IMG/VR virus record: IMGVR_UViG_3300012950_000002
Span: 1-61,133 of that record
Length of the DNA stretch: 61,133 bases
From: a virus
Reading direction: 5' to 3' (one strand)
Positions within the stretch are counted from its first letter, which is position 1. Every line of letters starts with the position of its first letter. Made by a program: the position numbers and the translations under genes. The notes under the pieces are model-generated. The model was not told the origin of the DNA, made no database searches, and was given only the letters and a program-made list of their open reading frames with translations. This document shows, in pieces, positions 51,294-58,888 of this stretch.

Positions 51294-51301
51294 TATTTAT
51301 C
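51294..51301 (-). promoter_or_regulatory. late-promoter-like GATAAATA motif upstream of gp25
   Basis: The minus strand reads GATAAATA, 30 bases before the gp25 ATG. It overlaps the end of the SET-domain gene. The location at the head of the wedge operon supports a late promoter. Confidence 0.6.
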
Positions 51302-51593
51302 ACACTTTGTAGAAAGTATAGTTTAAGAACAGTTCTTCACCCTTCTTAATTGCTTTAATAGTTCTCATATGATATATCTTTCCCCAATCTTCTTCTTCAT
51401 AAACCTTGATACAATTAGGTTCTTCACTGTGATTCACAAAACCACCCAAAGGTGTCCTCATAATCTCTTCATCTACTACAACATGTGATATACCAAGATA
51501 CACATCATCTGGTATATCTTGTGTAGCAAACAAGCCCTGTCCTGCGACAGAGCTATCTTTCACATGTAAACAATATGGCAGTGCCTTGTACAT
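51300..51593 (-). CDS. minimal SET-domain protein, putative protein-lysine methyltransferase (97 aa)
   Basis: The three SET signatures are present in order. 'SSVAGQGLFATQDI' (residues 13-26) is the SAM-binding GxG strand. 'GGFVNHSEEPNC' (about 50-61) corresponds to the conserved NHS-x2-PN knot. 'GEELFLNYTFY' (about 85-95) supplies the catalytic C-terminal Tyr region. Known SET proteins transfer methyl groups from SAM to lysines. At 97 residues this is near the minimum for the fold and lacks obvious pre- and post-SET zinc clusters. Its ATG overlaps the stop of the 49-residue gene (TAATG), and it lies immediately upstream of gp25. It is therefore expressed with structural genes. The target is unknown; a virion or host protein is possible. 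Confidence 0.85.
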   Translation of the reverse strand: MYKALPYCLHVKDSSVAGQGLFATQDIPDDVYLGISHVVVDEEIMRTPLGGFVNHSEEPNCIKVYEEEDWGKIYHMRTIKAIKKGEELFLNYTFYKV

Positions 51594-51742
51594 TATCTAC
51601 CCTGCCCTCTGTACTTCTTTTTAGCACCATTTCTAGAAGTAGCAGCATACTTTGTGTTCTTACTAGTACCTTGCCGAGTCATCTTCGGTGTGGATACTAC
51701 GTAATTACCAGTTCCCCATGCGCCTGATGGTGATTTTGCCAT
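51593..51742 (-). CDS. small basic protein (49 aa)
   Basis: A short gene begins at ATG 51742 (MAKSPSGAWGTGNYVVSTPK) and ends in 'KKKYRGQGR'. It is rich in Lys, Arg, Gly and Ser, with no hydrophobic core, so it is likely disordered or nucleic-acid/protein-bound. The stop overlaps the SET gene start by one base, and the gene fills the gap after the PAAR-like gene exactly, both of which support a real gene. Function is unknown. It could be a substrate of the adjacent SET methyltransferase because it is lysine-rich, but that is speculation from adjacency. Confidence 0.75.
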   Translation of the reverse strand: MAKSPSGAWGTGNYVVSTPKMTRQGTSKNTKYAATSRNGAKKKYRGQGR

Positions 51743-51757
51743 AATAATCTCTAACTT

Positions 51758-52288
51758 TTAAGATGATAACACATTTGGACTTCCATATGCAACTACAGAT
51801 GAACAAGGATAACTAAATCCTGGGAATCCGATGCCCAATGGATCCAAAATTCTACCTATTGGTAGCTTGGTACAGTATGTAGCGAAGGTAGTGGCCCATA
51901 AGAACCTCATATGACCTATACCCATGTCCTCAATTGTCAATGCCGAGCAGGGAATTGGTGTTGGAATAGGGCACATTGCCTTTCCACAAGGACATATGTA
52001 TATGATTATGTTAGTACACGGTGATGGATGGTTAATAAACATATCACCGAAGGTCAAAGTCGGTAGAAAGTTTGTTAATACCGTTGCTTTGAGTGGACTT
52101 AATGTCCCAGTGAGTATCATTGGGAAAGGTGGCCACCAGCAAGTGAACTCTTTTATCCTAATTGTGTAAGGAATTGGTGGAGTTCCACATGCCTGTACAC
52201 TATGTACAGTAGATGGGATGCATATACCATGCCCTGAACACGGCAAGCCCGTGTAAGGTGCGACTGGTAGTAACATTCCATAAGCCAT
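51758..52288 (-). CDS. Cys/Pro-rich PAAR-like protein, putative spike-tip protein (176 aa)
   Basis: The protein is rich in Pro, Cys and His: 'CSGHGICIPST' near residue 17, 'TLTFGDMFINHPSPCTN' near residue 77 and 'CPCGKAMCPIPTPIPC' near residue 97. Gly-Asp and His-Pro spacing and small hydrophobic strands resemble PAAR-repeat proteins, which form a metal-binding cone on the tip of the central spike (T4 gp5.4). The stop of the 1367-residue gene and this ATG abut at 52288. The assignment is tentative because the canonical PAAR motif is not seen. A generic metal-binding virion protein is the alternative. Confidence 0.7.
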   Translation of the reverse strand: MAYGMLLPVAPYTGLPCSGHGICIPSTVHSVQACGTPPIPYTIRIKEFTCWWPPFPMILTGTLSPLKATVLTNFLPTLTFGDMFINHPSPCTNIIIYICPCGKAMCPIPTPIPCSALTIEDMGIGHMRFLWATTFATYCTKLPIGRILDPLGIGFPGFSYPCSSVVAYGSPNVLSS

Positions 52289-55200
52289 TATTCAGCATGC
52301 TCCAAGTTAGTTTCAGGTATTTTAAAGTTAGGATCGTATTCGTCTCGATCTGGATCAGAAGGATCCCATGATACCTTCGCAATCCGCTCTTTTCCTTGAT
52401 AAGGTTGAGGAGGATTGACAATAGATGTCATTTGACCGAAGACTAGATCACATTCAGTGAAGTAGGGGTTACCTACATTACGTACTGTATCACCAAATAC
52501 TATGGTTGCACCAGTATTGTAATTTTTAACGTCCATAGTACCATTAGTAGGTCCTAGAATAATCTCAAATTCAGTACAAAGTCTAGGGTTGACTGCTATT
52601 GCAGCATCAGAAACAAACTCCAATGCTAAGTTTGTACACAGAGGAGGGTTAGCTATGTAATTAACGTCCCAGTACCCTCCTGTAGCGGTTCTATCGGTGC
52701 CTGGAGGAGGATCGGATGGATTGTACCCACAATATGCATTTAATGGTCCATTGGTGTTAGAAACAGTTCTGAGGTAGGTGTCCCAACATTCATTAGGTGG
52801 CATGCCATTTACAAGACTTGTATTAACTGTAATGTTAGTATAAGTCTGAGTATACGACTGACCATCGGAACTGTCAACCCAAGTATATGATGTATTGGCA
52901 GTATAACCACTTAGATTATCACCCAACCATGTCTGGAACTGCTCGAATTCACTAAATCCTTGTCTATTATAGTCATAAGTGTTCTCATCACTACCCACAG
53001 GAACGAAAATGATGTCACTTGCATTGTTTGAGTCCCTATAACAACGTCCTTCGATGCTACCACGTTTGCATGGCCAACATTTTTTGTCACTAGAACCGCC
53101 TGGAGGGGTCTTTCTGGTCTCTGTAAGTTTAGGTTCGGGCAATCCCTTAAGGAAAGTCATGAATTCTTGCCCCTGAGAACCAGTTGTATGCCCTTCACAG
53201 ACCATTGATACTCTAAAACTAGCATTATCCGACTTAGAAGCACAGTACTTGTGTACCATATACCCAAATGCTCGGTTATCACCATCCTCATTGGTCTTAA
53301 TATACGGGCAAGGTATGTCGTAGAACCTAGTTGCAGAGTAAAATTTAGGTTGTCCTATCTTAACACAAGGACTTCCACCATTAAATCCATACAAACCACC
53401 CAATGCATCTGCTTTTCCGTCTGCATCCCTACTAGAAGCTAGTAATGTGGGATACTGATTGTCCATAAACTCAGAAAATTCATCACTACCCTTAACCATT
53501 CCTTGCACATCTTCTACTTTAAAGAGTGCATCCTCAATAGTTCTAGGGAATTCTATGTTAATACACCCTGCAGGGAGGTTATTACATAGAGCAGTTTCCT
53601 CTTCTTTGTCTACATCGTTCATTCTCAAGTACCCAACAGGGTATTGAGCAGTGAATCCATTCATTAAAGTGTTAAATCCACCGATAACACCGATGTCCAT
53701 AACGTCCATTTCCTCATCATTAGCAGATGTACTCTTCTTAAGTTCCTGCTTAAGACCTTTTGGATGCCTAATTGCTGTCTTATAGTCTTCTACTTGCGGT
53801 TGTGTGTTAGGACCTCTGATCTTATAGGTCTCTGTTTCCACGTCAACGATGTAAACTTGAGGTTTATTGTCGGGATCGAAGTCATATCCTGACCCTCTGT
53901 CGGTAATTAGTATCTCTTCTATGGTACCATTGTCATCGAATTTAGTGATTTGTAGCTTTGCTTTCCTAAATTCTGTCTTTCCTTTACCCTCACCAGTCTG
54001 ACGACGTAGTTTTTTGTTCTCTATACTTAATGATTGGTCAGTACCTGCGATCTGAACATCACTATTCTCCGAATAAGGCATCAATCTTTCTCTTTCTTGA
54101 TACGTTTCTTCGTTTTTTTCGTTTGCTATAGCGGATTGCTTCTCCTTAATGTCCTTCATCATGAAATTATTCTTATCACCACGTGGGTTATACACAGGAT
54201 CTTCAGGTTGTTCTAGTGTTTGACCACTCCAACCACCCATACCATGTAGTGTTTTACGTGATAAATCGTTAGCACCTAGTTCAGTTAGCACTGCAGGCTG
54301 CTCAATATCGATCTTAGGCTTCATATATCCGAAGCCACCATTGATAATATCGATAGATGCGACCTGTCCTTTGTTGTTTATGTTCGCAACTATCTCTGCT
54401 TTGTCCAAAGTACGGGTAGCAATCAGTTGTTCTGGGTCAATTTCTACTTGATAGTACTGAATTTTCTTCGGAAATTCGTATACACCAGCAAAGCCCGCCT
54501 TATCTGCTATACCAAAGCCCGCAAGAACTACGATAGCACCATTATCTGTAGAGGTAAATGCCTGATTATAACTAAAAGCACTACCTTCACCACTCAATTC
54601 CATGTATCCTACCTTGAGTTCATCACCAAAATATCGTAATTGAGTGATATCCCACCCATTAATCTGTTCACCAATGTAAAAAGAACCTGATGTAGTAGTA
54701 TATCTGAAGAGAATCCGACGGGATTCTGTATCAAAAACGTTATAAGACTCATTAATATTCTCTGATGCCATATCAGACAGTACTAATTTGGTCTTCATGG
54801 TCTCCCATGAGTCCTCTCGGATCTCATAGTACCTACTGTAGTACTCTATATTGGGATCACATATGTCATTACCGTTATTATTTGTATTATTAGGACAACA
54901 AGCAGAATCACTTAACGCAAAATTGATACCAAAAATTGGTCCGTTCCATGGATATGAGGTATCATACAGATAATAGATGAACTGAGAGTCATAAGATGTC
55001 TCAAAAGAGAGGTATCTAGGCAGTGCTGCCTTAACTGCACCATTAAGCCCGTAGAACCATTCGAATAATGCGTCAGTGGTATTGACACCATTGACGTTTG
55101 CAGGGTTACCCCAACCTTGTACCGCAGGTACACCGTTCTGTTCTCGTAAATATTTCTCTAAAGTCCACTCACTGTTCCACTGAAACCAGTCACTACGGTT

Positions 55201-56391
55201 AACGTTACACTCTCCAGTAGGACCAATGGCAGCAATATCTCTCATGAGTTTCTTTGCTGCTGTAGATCTGTCTAATGCAAAGACATACCCTACTATCCCA
55301 ACGTAAGTATAACTCTGATCTCGTGGATCTTTACAGTCTGGGACTCCAGCAACTCCTGTCTGTAGGTTCACTTCCTCTTGTGGAGATATCGTGTAGAAAG
55401 AATCCCGACGTGTAGTATTAGTATTCCACAGGTATTCGTATAAAGGAACGGGTGTCTCTCCAGATACTGCATATGCTTGTGCATTTGCCAATGATGTCCA
55501 TATGTGCCCTATAGTGCTTACTCGTTCATAATCCCCTGGATAACCAATGGATAGCGTTGCATTACAATCATTACCATGACCATCCTTAAAGCATAGAGTC
55601 TGATCACCATTCATTACATCAAATCCAGCAGCATTACCATTAGTAATGGTACAGTTGTATGTCTGACCTGCTGTTACAGTCGCTGTCTGACTTGGTAATG
55701 ATCCAGTTTGTACACCTGATGTCTGTGTGAAGGATATTCCAAGAGAACTAATCGCATAAGTTCCAAGTGCAACACCAGCAGTACTAGGATTATCATTCCA
55801 ACTAAATCTAAATTCTATAGTTTCAGTACCAGTACCACCAACAACTAAGTTACCAGATCCATCAAAGGTTGGAGTAACGGTAGTAGGTGAAGTACTCAAC
55901 ATCGTATCATTGATGTCGTTATTGTAGTAAGCCACCAATGGTGTAGTCTTTCCTACTATATCTGTTTTAGATAACCAAAAGACAGCACGTCCATCACGAG
56001 GTTCTCTGTTATATCCTCTACCTACCTTCTCTCTTCCACTGTTAGATTCACCTGGGAAGTCATAAGAGTAATCAAAGTACTTTGTATCGGTATACTTATG
56101 GTCTGTATATTTGCCTCTGTACCACCTGTATACTGCCCTCCTATACCCATCACAGGTTGCTCCTACACAAGTTTGTTCTTCATCACCAATATAATAGACA
56201 ATATCCTTTCCCATGACCATGGTACCAGGACCAAAATCATTAAATGTTATATTATAATTTGTACCAGGACCTGAGTGATAATCGTGACCACGATAATCTC
56301 CGCTACTAGGACGGTCATACGTGTTTGTATACGTCTGCTGAGTAACGGCATTTGGATATCCACGACCTGTCTCAAGTATGTAAGAAGGCAT
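52288..56391 (-). CDS. large virion structural protein with DUF5648-like and GxGY regions (1367 aa)
   Basis: No T4 counterpart is recognised. The N-terminal 120 residues are very rich in Tyr, Asp and Gly ('YRGHDYHSGPGTNYNITFND'). Residues about 180-270 form a beta domain. Residues about 310-380 ('VPLYEYLWNTNTTRRDSFYT', later 'YVGIVGYVFALD') resemble the DUF5648 lectin-like repeat. Residues about 690-710 and 845-865 carry the GxGY module ('ASIDIINGGFGYMKPKIDIE', 'EEILITDRGSGYDFDPDNKP'). Between them is a charged, probably helical insertion ('KDIKEKQSAIANEKNEETYQ'). The C-terminal part is Cys-containing ('CWPCKRGSIEGRCYRD'). The ATG overlaps the upstream stop (TAATG). Position just before a PAAR-like gene and gp25 suggests a baseplate or hub component; the exact role is unknown. 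Confidence 0.85.
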   Translation of the reverse strand: MPSYILETGRGYPNAVTQQTYTNTYDRPSSGDYRGHDYHSGPGTNYNITFNDFGPGTMVMGKDIVYYIGDEEQTCVGATCDGYRRAVYRWYRGKYTDHKYTDTKYFDYSYDFPGESNSGREKVGRGYNREPRDGRAVFWLSKTDIVGKTTPLVAYYNNDINDTMLSTSPTTVTPTFDGSGNLVVGGTGTETIEFRFSWNDNPSTAGVALGTYAISSLGISFTQTSGVQTGSLPSQTATVTAGQTYNCTITNGNAAGFDVMNGDQTLCFKDGHGNDCNATLSIGYPGDYERVSTIGHIWTSLANAQAYAVSGETPVPLYEYLWNTNTTRRDSFYTISPQEEVNLQTGVAGVPDCKDPRDQSYTYVGIVGYVFALDRSTAAKKLMRDIAAIGPTGECNVNRSDWFQWNSEWTLEKYLREQNGVPAVQGWGNPANVNGVNTTDALFEWFYGLNGAVKAALPRYLSFETSYDSQFIYYLYDTSYPWNGPIFGINFALSDSACCPNNTNNNGNDICDPNIEYYSRYYEIREDSWETMKTKLVLSDMASENINESYNVFDTESRRILFRYTTTSGSFYIGEQINGWDITQLRYFGDELKVGYMELSGEGSAFSYNQAFTSTDNGAIVVLAGFGIADKAGFAGVYEFPKKIQYYQVEIDPEQLIATRTLDKAEIVANINNKGQVASIDIINGGFGYMKPKIDIEQPAVLTELGANDLSRKTLHGMGGWSGQTLEQPEDPVYNPRGDKNNFMMKDIKEKQSAIANEKNEETYQERERLMPYSENSDVQIAGTDQSLSIENKKLRRQTGEGKGKTEFRKAKLQITKFDDNGTIEEILITDRGSGYDFDPDNKPQVYIVDVETETYKIRGPNTQPQVEDYKTAIRHPKGLKQELKKSTSANDEEMDVMDIGVIGGFNTLMNGFTAQYPVGYLRMNDVDKEEETALCNNLPAGCINIEFPRTIEDALFKVEDVQGMVKGSDEFSEFMDNQYPTLLASSRDADGKADALGGLYGFNGGSPCVKIGQPKFYSATRFYDIPCPYIKTNEDGDNRAFGYMVHKYCASKSDNASFRVSMVCEGHTTGSQGQEFMTFLKGLPEPKLTETRKTPPGGSSDKKCWPCKRGSIEGRCYRDSNNASDIIFVPVGSDENTYDYNRQGFSEFEQFQTWLGDNLSGYTANTSYTWVDSSDGQSYTQTYTNITVNTSLVNGMPPNECWDTYLRTVSNTNGPLNAYCGYNPSDPPPGTDRTATGGYWDVNYIANPPLCTNLALEFVSDAAIAVNPRLCTEFEIILGPTNGTMDVKNYNTGATIVFGDTVRNVGNPYFTECDLVFGQMTSIVNPPQPYQGKERIAKVSWDPSDPDRDEYDPNFKIPETNLEHAE

Positions 56392-56639
56392 TACTTCTCT
56401 AATTCTTTAATACGACCCTCCAACATATTTAGTCTAGTATACAGATCGTCAAAGATTTGCGTGAGATTAAGATAGTCCTCATACTCAGGTGGTTTGTACT
56501 TAATCATATCTGCACCAGGTTTAGGTATATGCCCAAACGCTTCTTCTATGCTCTTCTGACGCTCTGCTAGGTTTTCTATTGCCTTGCTGATCATCTCCAT
56601 GTGTTCAGCATAGACCTCCTCAAATGATTTTTCACTCAT
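56391..56639 (-). CDS. small coiled-coil protein (82 aa)
   Basis: ATG at 56639 (MSEKSFEEVYAEHMEMISKA) is preferred over an in-frame TTG nine bases upstream, because it gives an ATGA overlap with the preceding stop. Residues 5-38 and 60-80 ('DDLYTRLNMLEGRIKELE') are amphipathic helices. The central loop contains Pro and Gly ('FGHIPKPGADMIKYKPPEY'). The stop overlaps the start of the 1367-residue gene. This is probably a small assembly or scaffold protein. No family is recognised. Confidence 0.8.
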   Translation of the reverse strand: MSEKSFEEVYAEHMEMISKAIENLAERQKSIEEAFGHIPKPGADMIKYKPPEYEDYLNLTQIFDDLYTRLNMLEGRIKELEK

Positions 56640-57340
56640 AATAAACAACTTAAATTCATTGAGTCCTCAGGATAGTTCTCTGACATGTATTCCATTGCTT
56701 CATTAGTGTAGATATCCCATGCTAAGGAATATCTATTCTCTTCGCAATGGGGTACAAAATGTTCTACCCATGAAGGGAACCATGTCAGAGAACCACATTT
56801 TGCCTCAGGTTTAAAGTTCCCACAGTATGTACTATAGTGTGGGATTAAATATTCTGTTCTTACATCACTGTCGTGGAGTAGGATGTTACCAGATAAGAAT
56901 GTATTCTCATGCATCGAATGAGAATGGATAGGTAGTTTCTCTCCACTCTTTGTACAATGCATCCAACCTCTGATCCATAATTGGTCGGAAAAGGTTATTT
57001 TTAATTCGTTACCAAACTCATACATGGACTCCTTTATACGCTCTTTTAACTGAAGTGCTAAAGGGTGATCAGTTAAGAAAATGTTATAGGTCGTCCAATG
57101 ACCAACTTTTATATTTTGTAAGCCCGTAAGAATGGTATTACATATCGCAGTGTCTACCGTATCACTATACATTGGACAATCCCAAGTAGGAGCGAATGGT
57201 GTTTTAGGTTGCCAACTTGACCATCTATACAACTTCTCGTTGTTGGATGGTTGGCGACCTGGGCATGTCTCTATGACATTTTCCCCTTGCATATCGAATC
57301 GTGCTGCTGTTGCAGCACACTGAATACAGATCAAGTCCAC
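56636..57340 (-). CDS. 2OG-Fe(II) oxygenase-like protein (234 aa)
   Basis: The C-terminal half carries the double-stranded beta-helix dioxygenase pattern. 'LPIHSHSMHENTFLSGNILL' provides the first metal His region with the following LSG strand. 'TWFPSWVEHFVPHCEENRYS' provides the distal His and the Arg-x-Ser that binds 2-oxoglutarate, followed by 'LAWDIYTN'. This resembles the 2OG-FeII_Oxy_5 type common in T4-like cyanophages. These enzymes hydroxylate proteins or small molecules; the substrate here is unknown. The N-terminal ~60 residues contain three Cys. The annotated start at 57340 is GTG with no clear ribosome binding site, so the true start may be further in (an ATG lies about 16 codons downstream). 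Confidence 0.75.
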   Translation of the reverse strand: MDLICIQCAATAARFDMQGENVIETCPGRQPSNNEKLYRWSSWQPKTPFAPTWDCPMYSDTVDTAICNTILTGLQNIKVGHWTTYNIFLTDHPLALQLKERIKESMYEFGNELKITFSDQLWIRGWMHCTKSGEKLPIHSHSMHENTFLSGNILLHDSDVRTEYLIPHYSTYCGNFKPEAKCGSLTWFPSWVEHFVPHCEENRYSLAWDIYTNEAMEYMSENYPEDSMNLSCLL

Positions 57341-57364
57341 GGTGGTTTTTTCGGGGGTATTTTT

Positions 57365-57550
57365 TTAGAGGTCTTCCTTAACAGCATCATCATCTGACTT
57401 CTTAATAATCAGACTACCGTCATTCTCTTCCACATATTCTACCACATCCCCAACCATCCAACCTAGATCTTCTAATAAAAAATCAGGGAATGTAATAAAG
57501 AGCTCCCCATGTTCATCAGAATCAATCTGAAGTGTATAGCGATTTGACAT
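57365..57550 (-). CDS. AbrB/MazE-like swapped-hairpin protein (61 aa)
   Basis: The sequence has the SpoVT-AbrB layout: 'YTLQIDSDEHGELFITFPDF', then 'LLEDLGWMVGDVVEYVEEND' and 'GSLIIKKSDDD'. In this family the segment 'P..ll..LGw..GD.ve......g.i.i' forms a dimeric beta-barrel that binds DNA or acts as an antitoxin. There is no toxin-like partner next to it, and it lacks the basic N-terminal loop typical of DNA-binding members: the protein is very acidic, with Asp/Glu throughout. A DNA-mimic or protein-binding role is therefore possible. It sits between the NlpC/P60-like and oxygenase genes. Confidence 0.7.
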   Translation of the reverse strand: MSNRYTLQIDSDEHGELFITFPDFLLEDLGWMVGDVVEYVEENDGSLIIKKSDDDAVKEDL

Positions 57551-57567
57551 AGGTATTACTTCTCAAT

Positions 57568-57585
57568 AACACTTTATATAGTGTT
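57568..57585. promoter_or_regulatory. palindrome between the NlpC/P60-like and AbrB-like genes
   Basis: AACACT-TTATAT-AGTGTT forms six-base-pair inverted arms around an AT centre. It starts at the stop codon of the NlpC/P60-like gene and lies 17 bases upstream of the AbrB-like ATG. It could be an operator or a weak transcript stem. Evidence is limited to symmetry and position. Confidence 0.35.
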
Positions 57586-58073
57586 TACTTTTTTCTCAGA
57601 ACTAGTTCTGTGTTAGTGATATACCACGAACAATTGTCGTCATGTAGATCGACAATATCAGATTCGCACTGGTAAGGGTGGTGTAACATCCATCCTTCTC
57701 CTAGGTATATACCGATATGGTTGCACAAACGCTTACCATCGACCCTGTAACCCCCCGCCAATGGGTCGATAAACAGATGCATGATCATTACATCACCGAA
57801 CTCCATTATATTCATATCGAAGGTCTCATCGTTTCTACCAGTGTAGACGACATTACTCCCTCCCTGACGTTGTGATTCTGCTTCGATGTACTCAGGTTTA
57901 ATTAGATATTTCTTCTCTGATGAATAATCAAACAACTCCATCCCGAACTGTTCCTTATAGAACTTCATGATGATGTCATAACAACCTCCGATTGCCTTCT
58001 TCTCTTTCCACCACGGAATGCCTATGTATTCCTTCCATACCTCGTAAACTTCGTCGTAACGTTTTCTTGCCAT
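57585..58073 (-). CDS. NlpC/P60-like cysteine hydrolase (162 aa)
   Basis: The expected order of the papain-like NlpC/P60 fold is visible. A Cys at the start of a helix in 'IGGCYDIIMKFYKEQFG' (Cys about residue 31) is the likely nucleophile. 'FGDVMIMHLFIDP' is the central strand. 'NHIGIYLGEGWMLHHP' (His about 117) supplies the catalytic His and the following strand. Phage members cleave cell-wall peptides or act as tail-assembly proteins (lambda K-like). The usual Asp-Cys before the helix is Gly-Cys here. It precedes structural genes, so a tail-associated peptidoglycan hydrolase or assembly protease is plausible. Confidence 0.8.
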   Translation of the reverse strand: MARKRYDEVYEVWKEYIGIPWWKEKKAIGGCYDIIMKFYKEQFGMELFDYSSEKKYLIKPEYIEAESQRQGGSNVVYTGRNDETFDMNIMEFGDVMIMHLFIDPLAGGYRVDGKRLCNHIGIYLGEGWMLHHPYQCESDIVDLHDDNCSWYITNTELVLRKK

Positions 58074-58126
58074 GATGTAGTAGTATTTTCAGGAGTGCAT
58101 ACGATGTTATCACAATATATGAGAGT

Positions 58127-58285
58127 TCATGTCTTATCATTCTCAGACTTGTGCTTCTTCGTGCGGCGTTTAATAAGTTTAGCATACCTCACATCCTCTT
58201 TGGTATAATAACTTGGATGTTCTTTTGCAACTTTGATAATTTTCTTAGCAGCTTTCCTATCTGCTTTTCTTTTTTGTTCGTCCAA
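58127..58285 (-). CDS. possible small basic protein with TTG start (52 aa)
   Basis: A frame ending at 58127 encodes a highly basic peptide. It begins with TTG at 58285 (LDEQKRKADRKAAKKIIKVA), followed by 'KEHPSYYTKEDVRYAKLIKR' and ending '...HKSENDKT'. The in-frame region upstream has a stop in an A/T homopolymer tract and no ATG, so the start is uncertain. The peptide looks protein-like: a helical basic N-terminus, then Tyr-containing residues. It occupies an otherwise empty gap. It may be nucleic-acid binding. Function unknown. Confidence 0.45.
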   Translation of the reverse strand: MDEQKRKADRKAAKKIIKVAKEHPSYYTKEDVRYAKLIKRRTKKHKSENDKT

Positions 58286-58443
58286 CCTCTGTGACCTTTT
58301 TTTATATTGTAAAATTTTTTAAATACAGTCTTAATATAACAACCGCTCTGGGATACGTTTATAGCTTAGCGTTAGGTACTTTTTTAATAACGCCCTATGT
58401 AATAAGCACCAATGATGATTAACCAACTGTCGATATCAATTAC
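58286..58443. other. AT-rich non-coding gap
   Basis: Between the possible basic protein and the 66-residue gene I see no convincing start codon or reading frame. It includes TATAAA-like stretches (for example TATAAAC and TATAAAAA on the minus strand), which could be promoter elements. None matches a full consensus well. Confidence 0.5.
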
Positions 58444-58464
58444 TGTCCCTAATCGTCAGGGACA
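58444..58464 (-). terminator. stem-loop over the stop codon of the 66-aa gene
   Basis: The minus strand reads TGTCCCT, loop GACGATT, AGGGACA, a perfect 7-bp stem with a seven-base loop. The TAG stop lies at the junction of the loop and the 3' arm. No T-run follows, so it may act as an RNA-stability or processing element rather than a classic terminator. Confidence 0.5.
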
Positions 58465-58649
58465 TAGTAACACAAACCCTCTGCAACAAAGTAATCACAT
58501 AGCTGTTGATATTTGCCATGTAAAGTATCATCGAGACCACAGTCAATTAGCCCCTGAGCTAACTCAATCTGTTCATCTGCTGGTAGAGAACCAACGTCAT
58601 ACATTTCCATTAAAAATGATAACGAACGGGGGATAGATTGTGTGCTCAT
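58449..58649 (-). CDS. small conserved-looking phage protein (66 aa)
   Basis: The peptide (MSTQSIPRSLSFLMEMYDVG...) has a middle segment 'EQIELAQGLIDCGLDDTLHG' with 'KYQQLCDYFVAEGLCY'. This follows a pattern frequent in small uncharacterised phage proteins: 'xQxLIDTGxxxxLQGxYxRxAxxLIxxGxC'. It is acidic and helical. It starts at ATG 58649, overlapping the stop of the preceding disrupted frame (ATGA), which marks it as part of a coupled gene series. A biochemical role cannot be given. Confidence 0.8.
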   Translation of the reverse strand: MSTQSIPRSLSFLMEMYDVGSLPADEQIELAQGLIDCGLDDTLHGKYQQLCDYFVAEGLCYYVPDD

Positions 58650-58814
58650 TTGTTACTATACTCCTGTGCATCTTTCAGACATTGTTGATAAGAACCGAAT
58701 GGACCGTTCTTATTACATTGTGGGTAATCATACGCCCAAAAGTGTTTAGAACCCTTTGCCCACAGTTTAACACTAACTGGGGGTGAAGTTTCGAGAGTTA
58801 AAGTTTTAGTCATG
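58646..58814 (-). pseudogene. small gene with an apparent one-base frameshift near its start
   Basis: A 51-residue frame (LTLETSPPVSVKLWAKGSKH, then 'FWAYDYPQCNKNGPFGSYQQ' and 'CLKDAQEYSNK') ends in a TGA that overlaps the next gene's ATG, exactly as a genuine coupled gene would. It has no start codon of its own. An ATG at 58814 is in another frame and meets a stop after 13 codons. Removing one T from the TTTT tract at about codon 5 would join them as MTKTLTLETSPPVSV. It is therefore a real gene with either a true indel, a sequencing or assembly error, or recoding. The product would be a 55-residue aromatic-rich protein of unknown function. Confidence 0.65.
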
Positions 58815-58888
58815 AGAGGCAATTAGAGCAAGAGAAATGTAAAGAATTGACCTGTATATTATCTCTACTATCTTACACTGTATCCAAA

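Noticed and set aside
57304-57321. Perfect inverted repeat GTGCTGC/GCAGCAC
   Set aside because: It lies within the N-terminal coding part of the oxygenase-like gene, with a four-base loop and no T-run. It is most likely a coding coincidence.
57338-57360. Possible plus-strand terminator CCAC-GGTGG-T6
   Set aside because: The stem would be only four pairs with an impossibly small loop, so it is not credible.
57976-58185. 69-codon minus-strand frame overlapping the NlpC/P60-like gene
   Set aside because: It overlaps a gene with clear catalytic motifs in another frame and has an unlikely composition.
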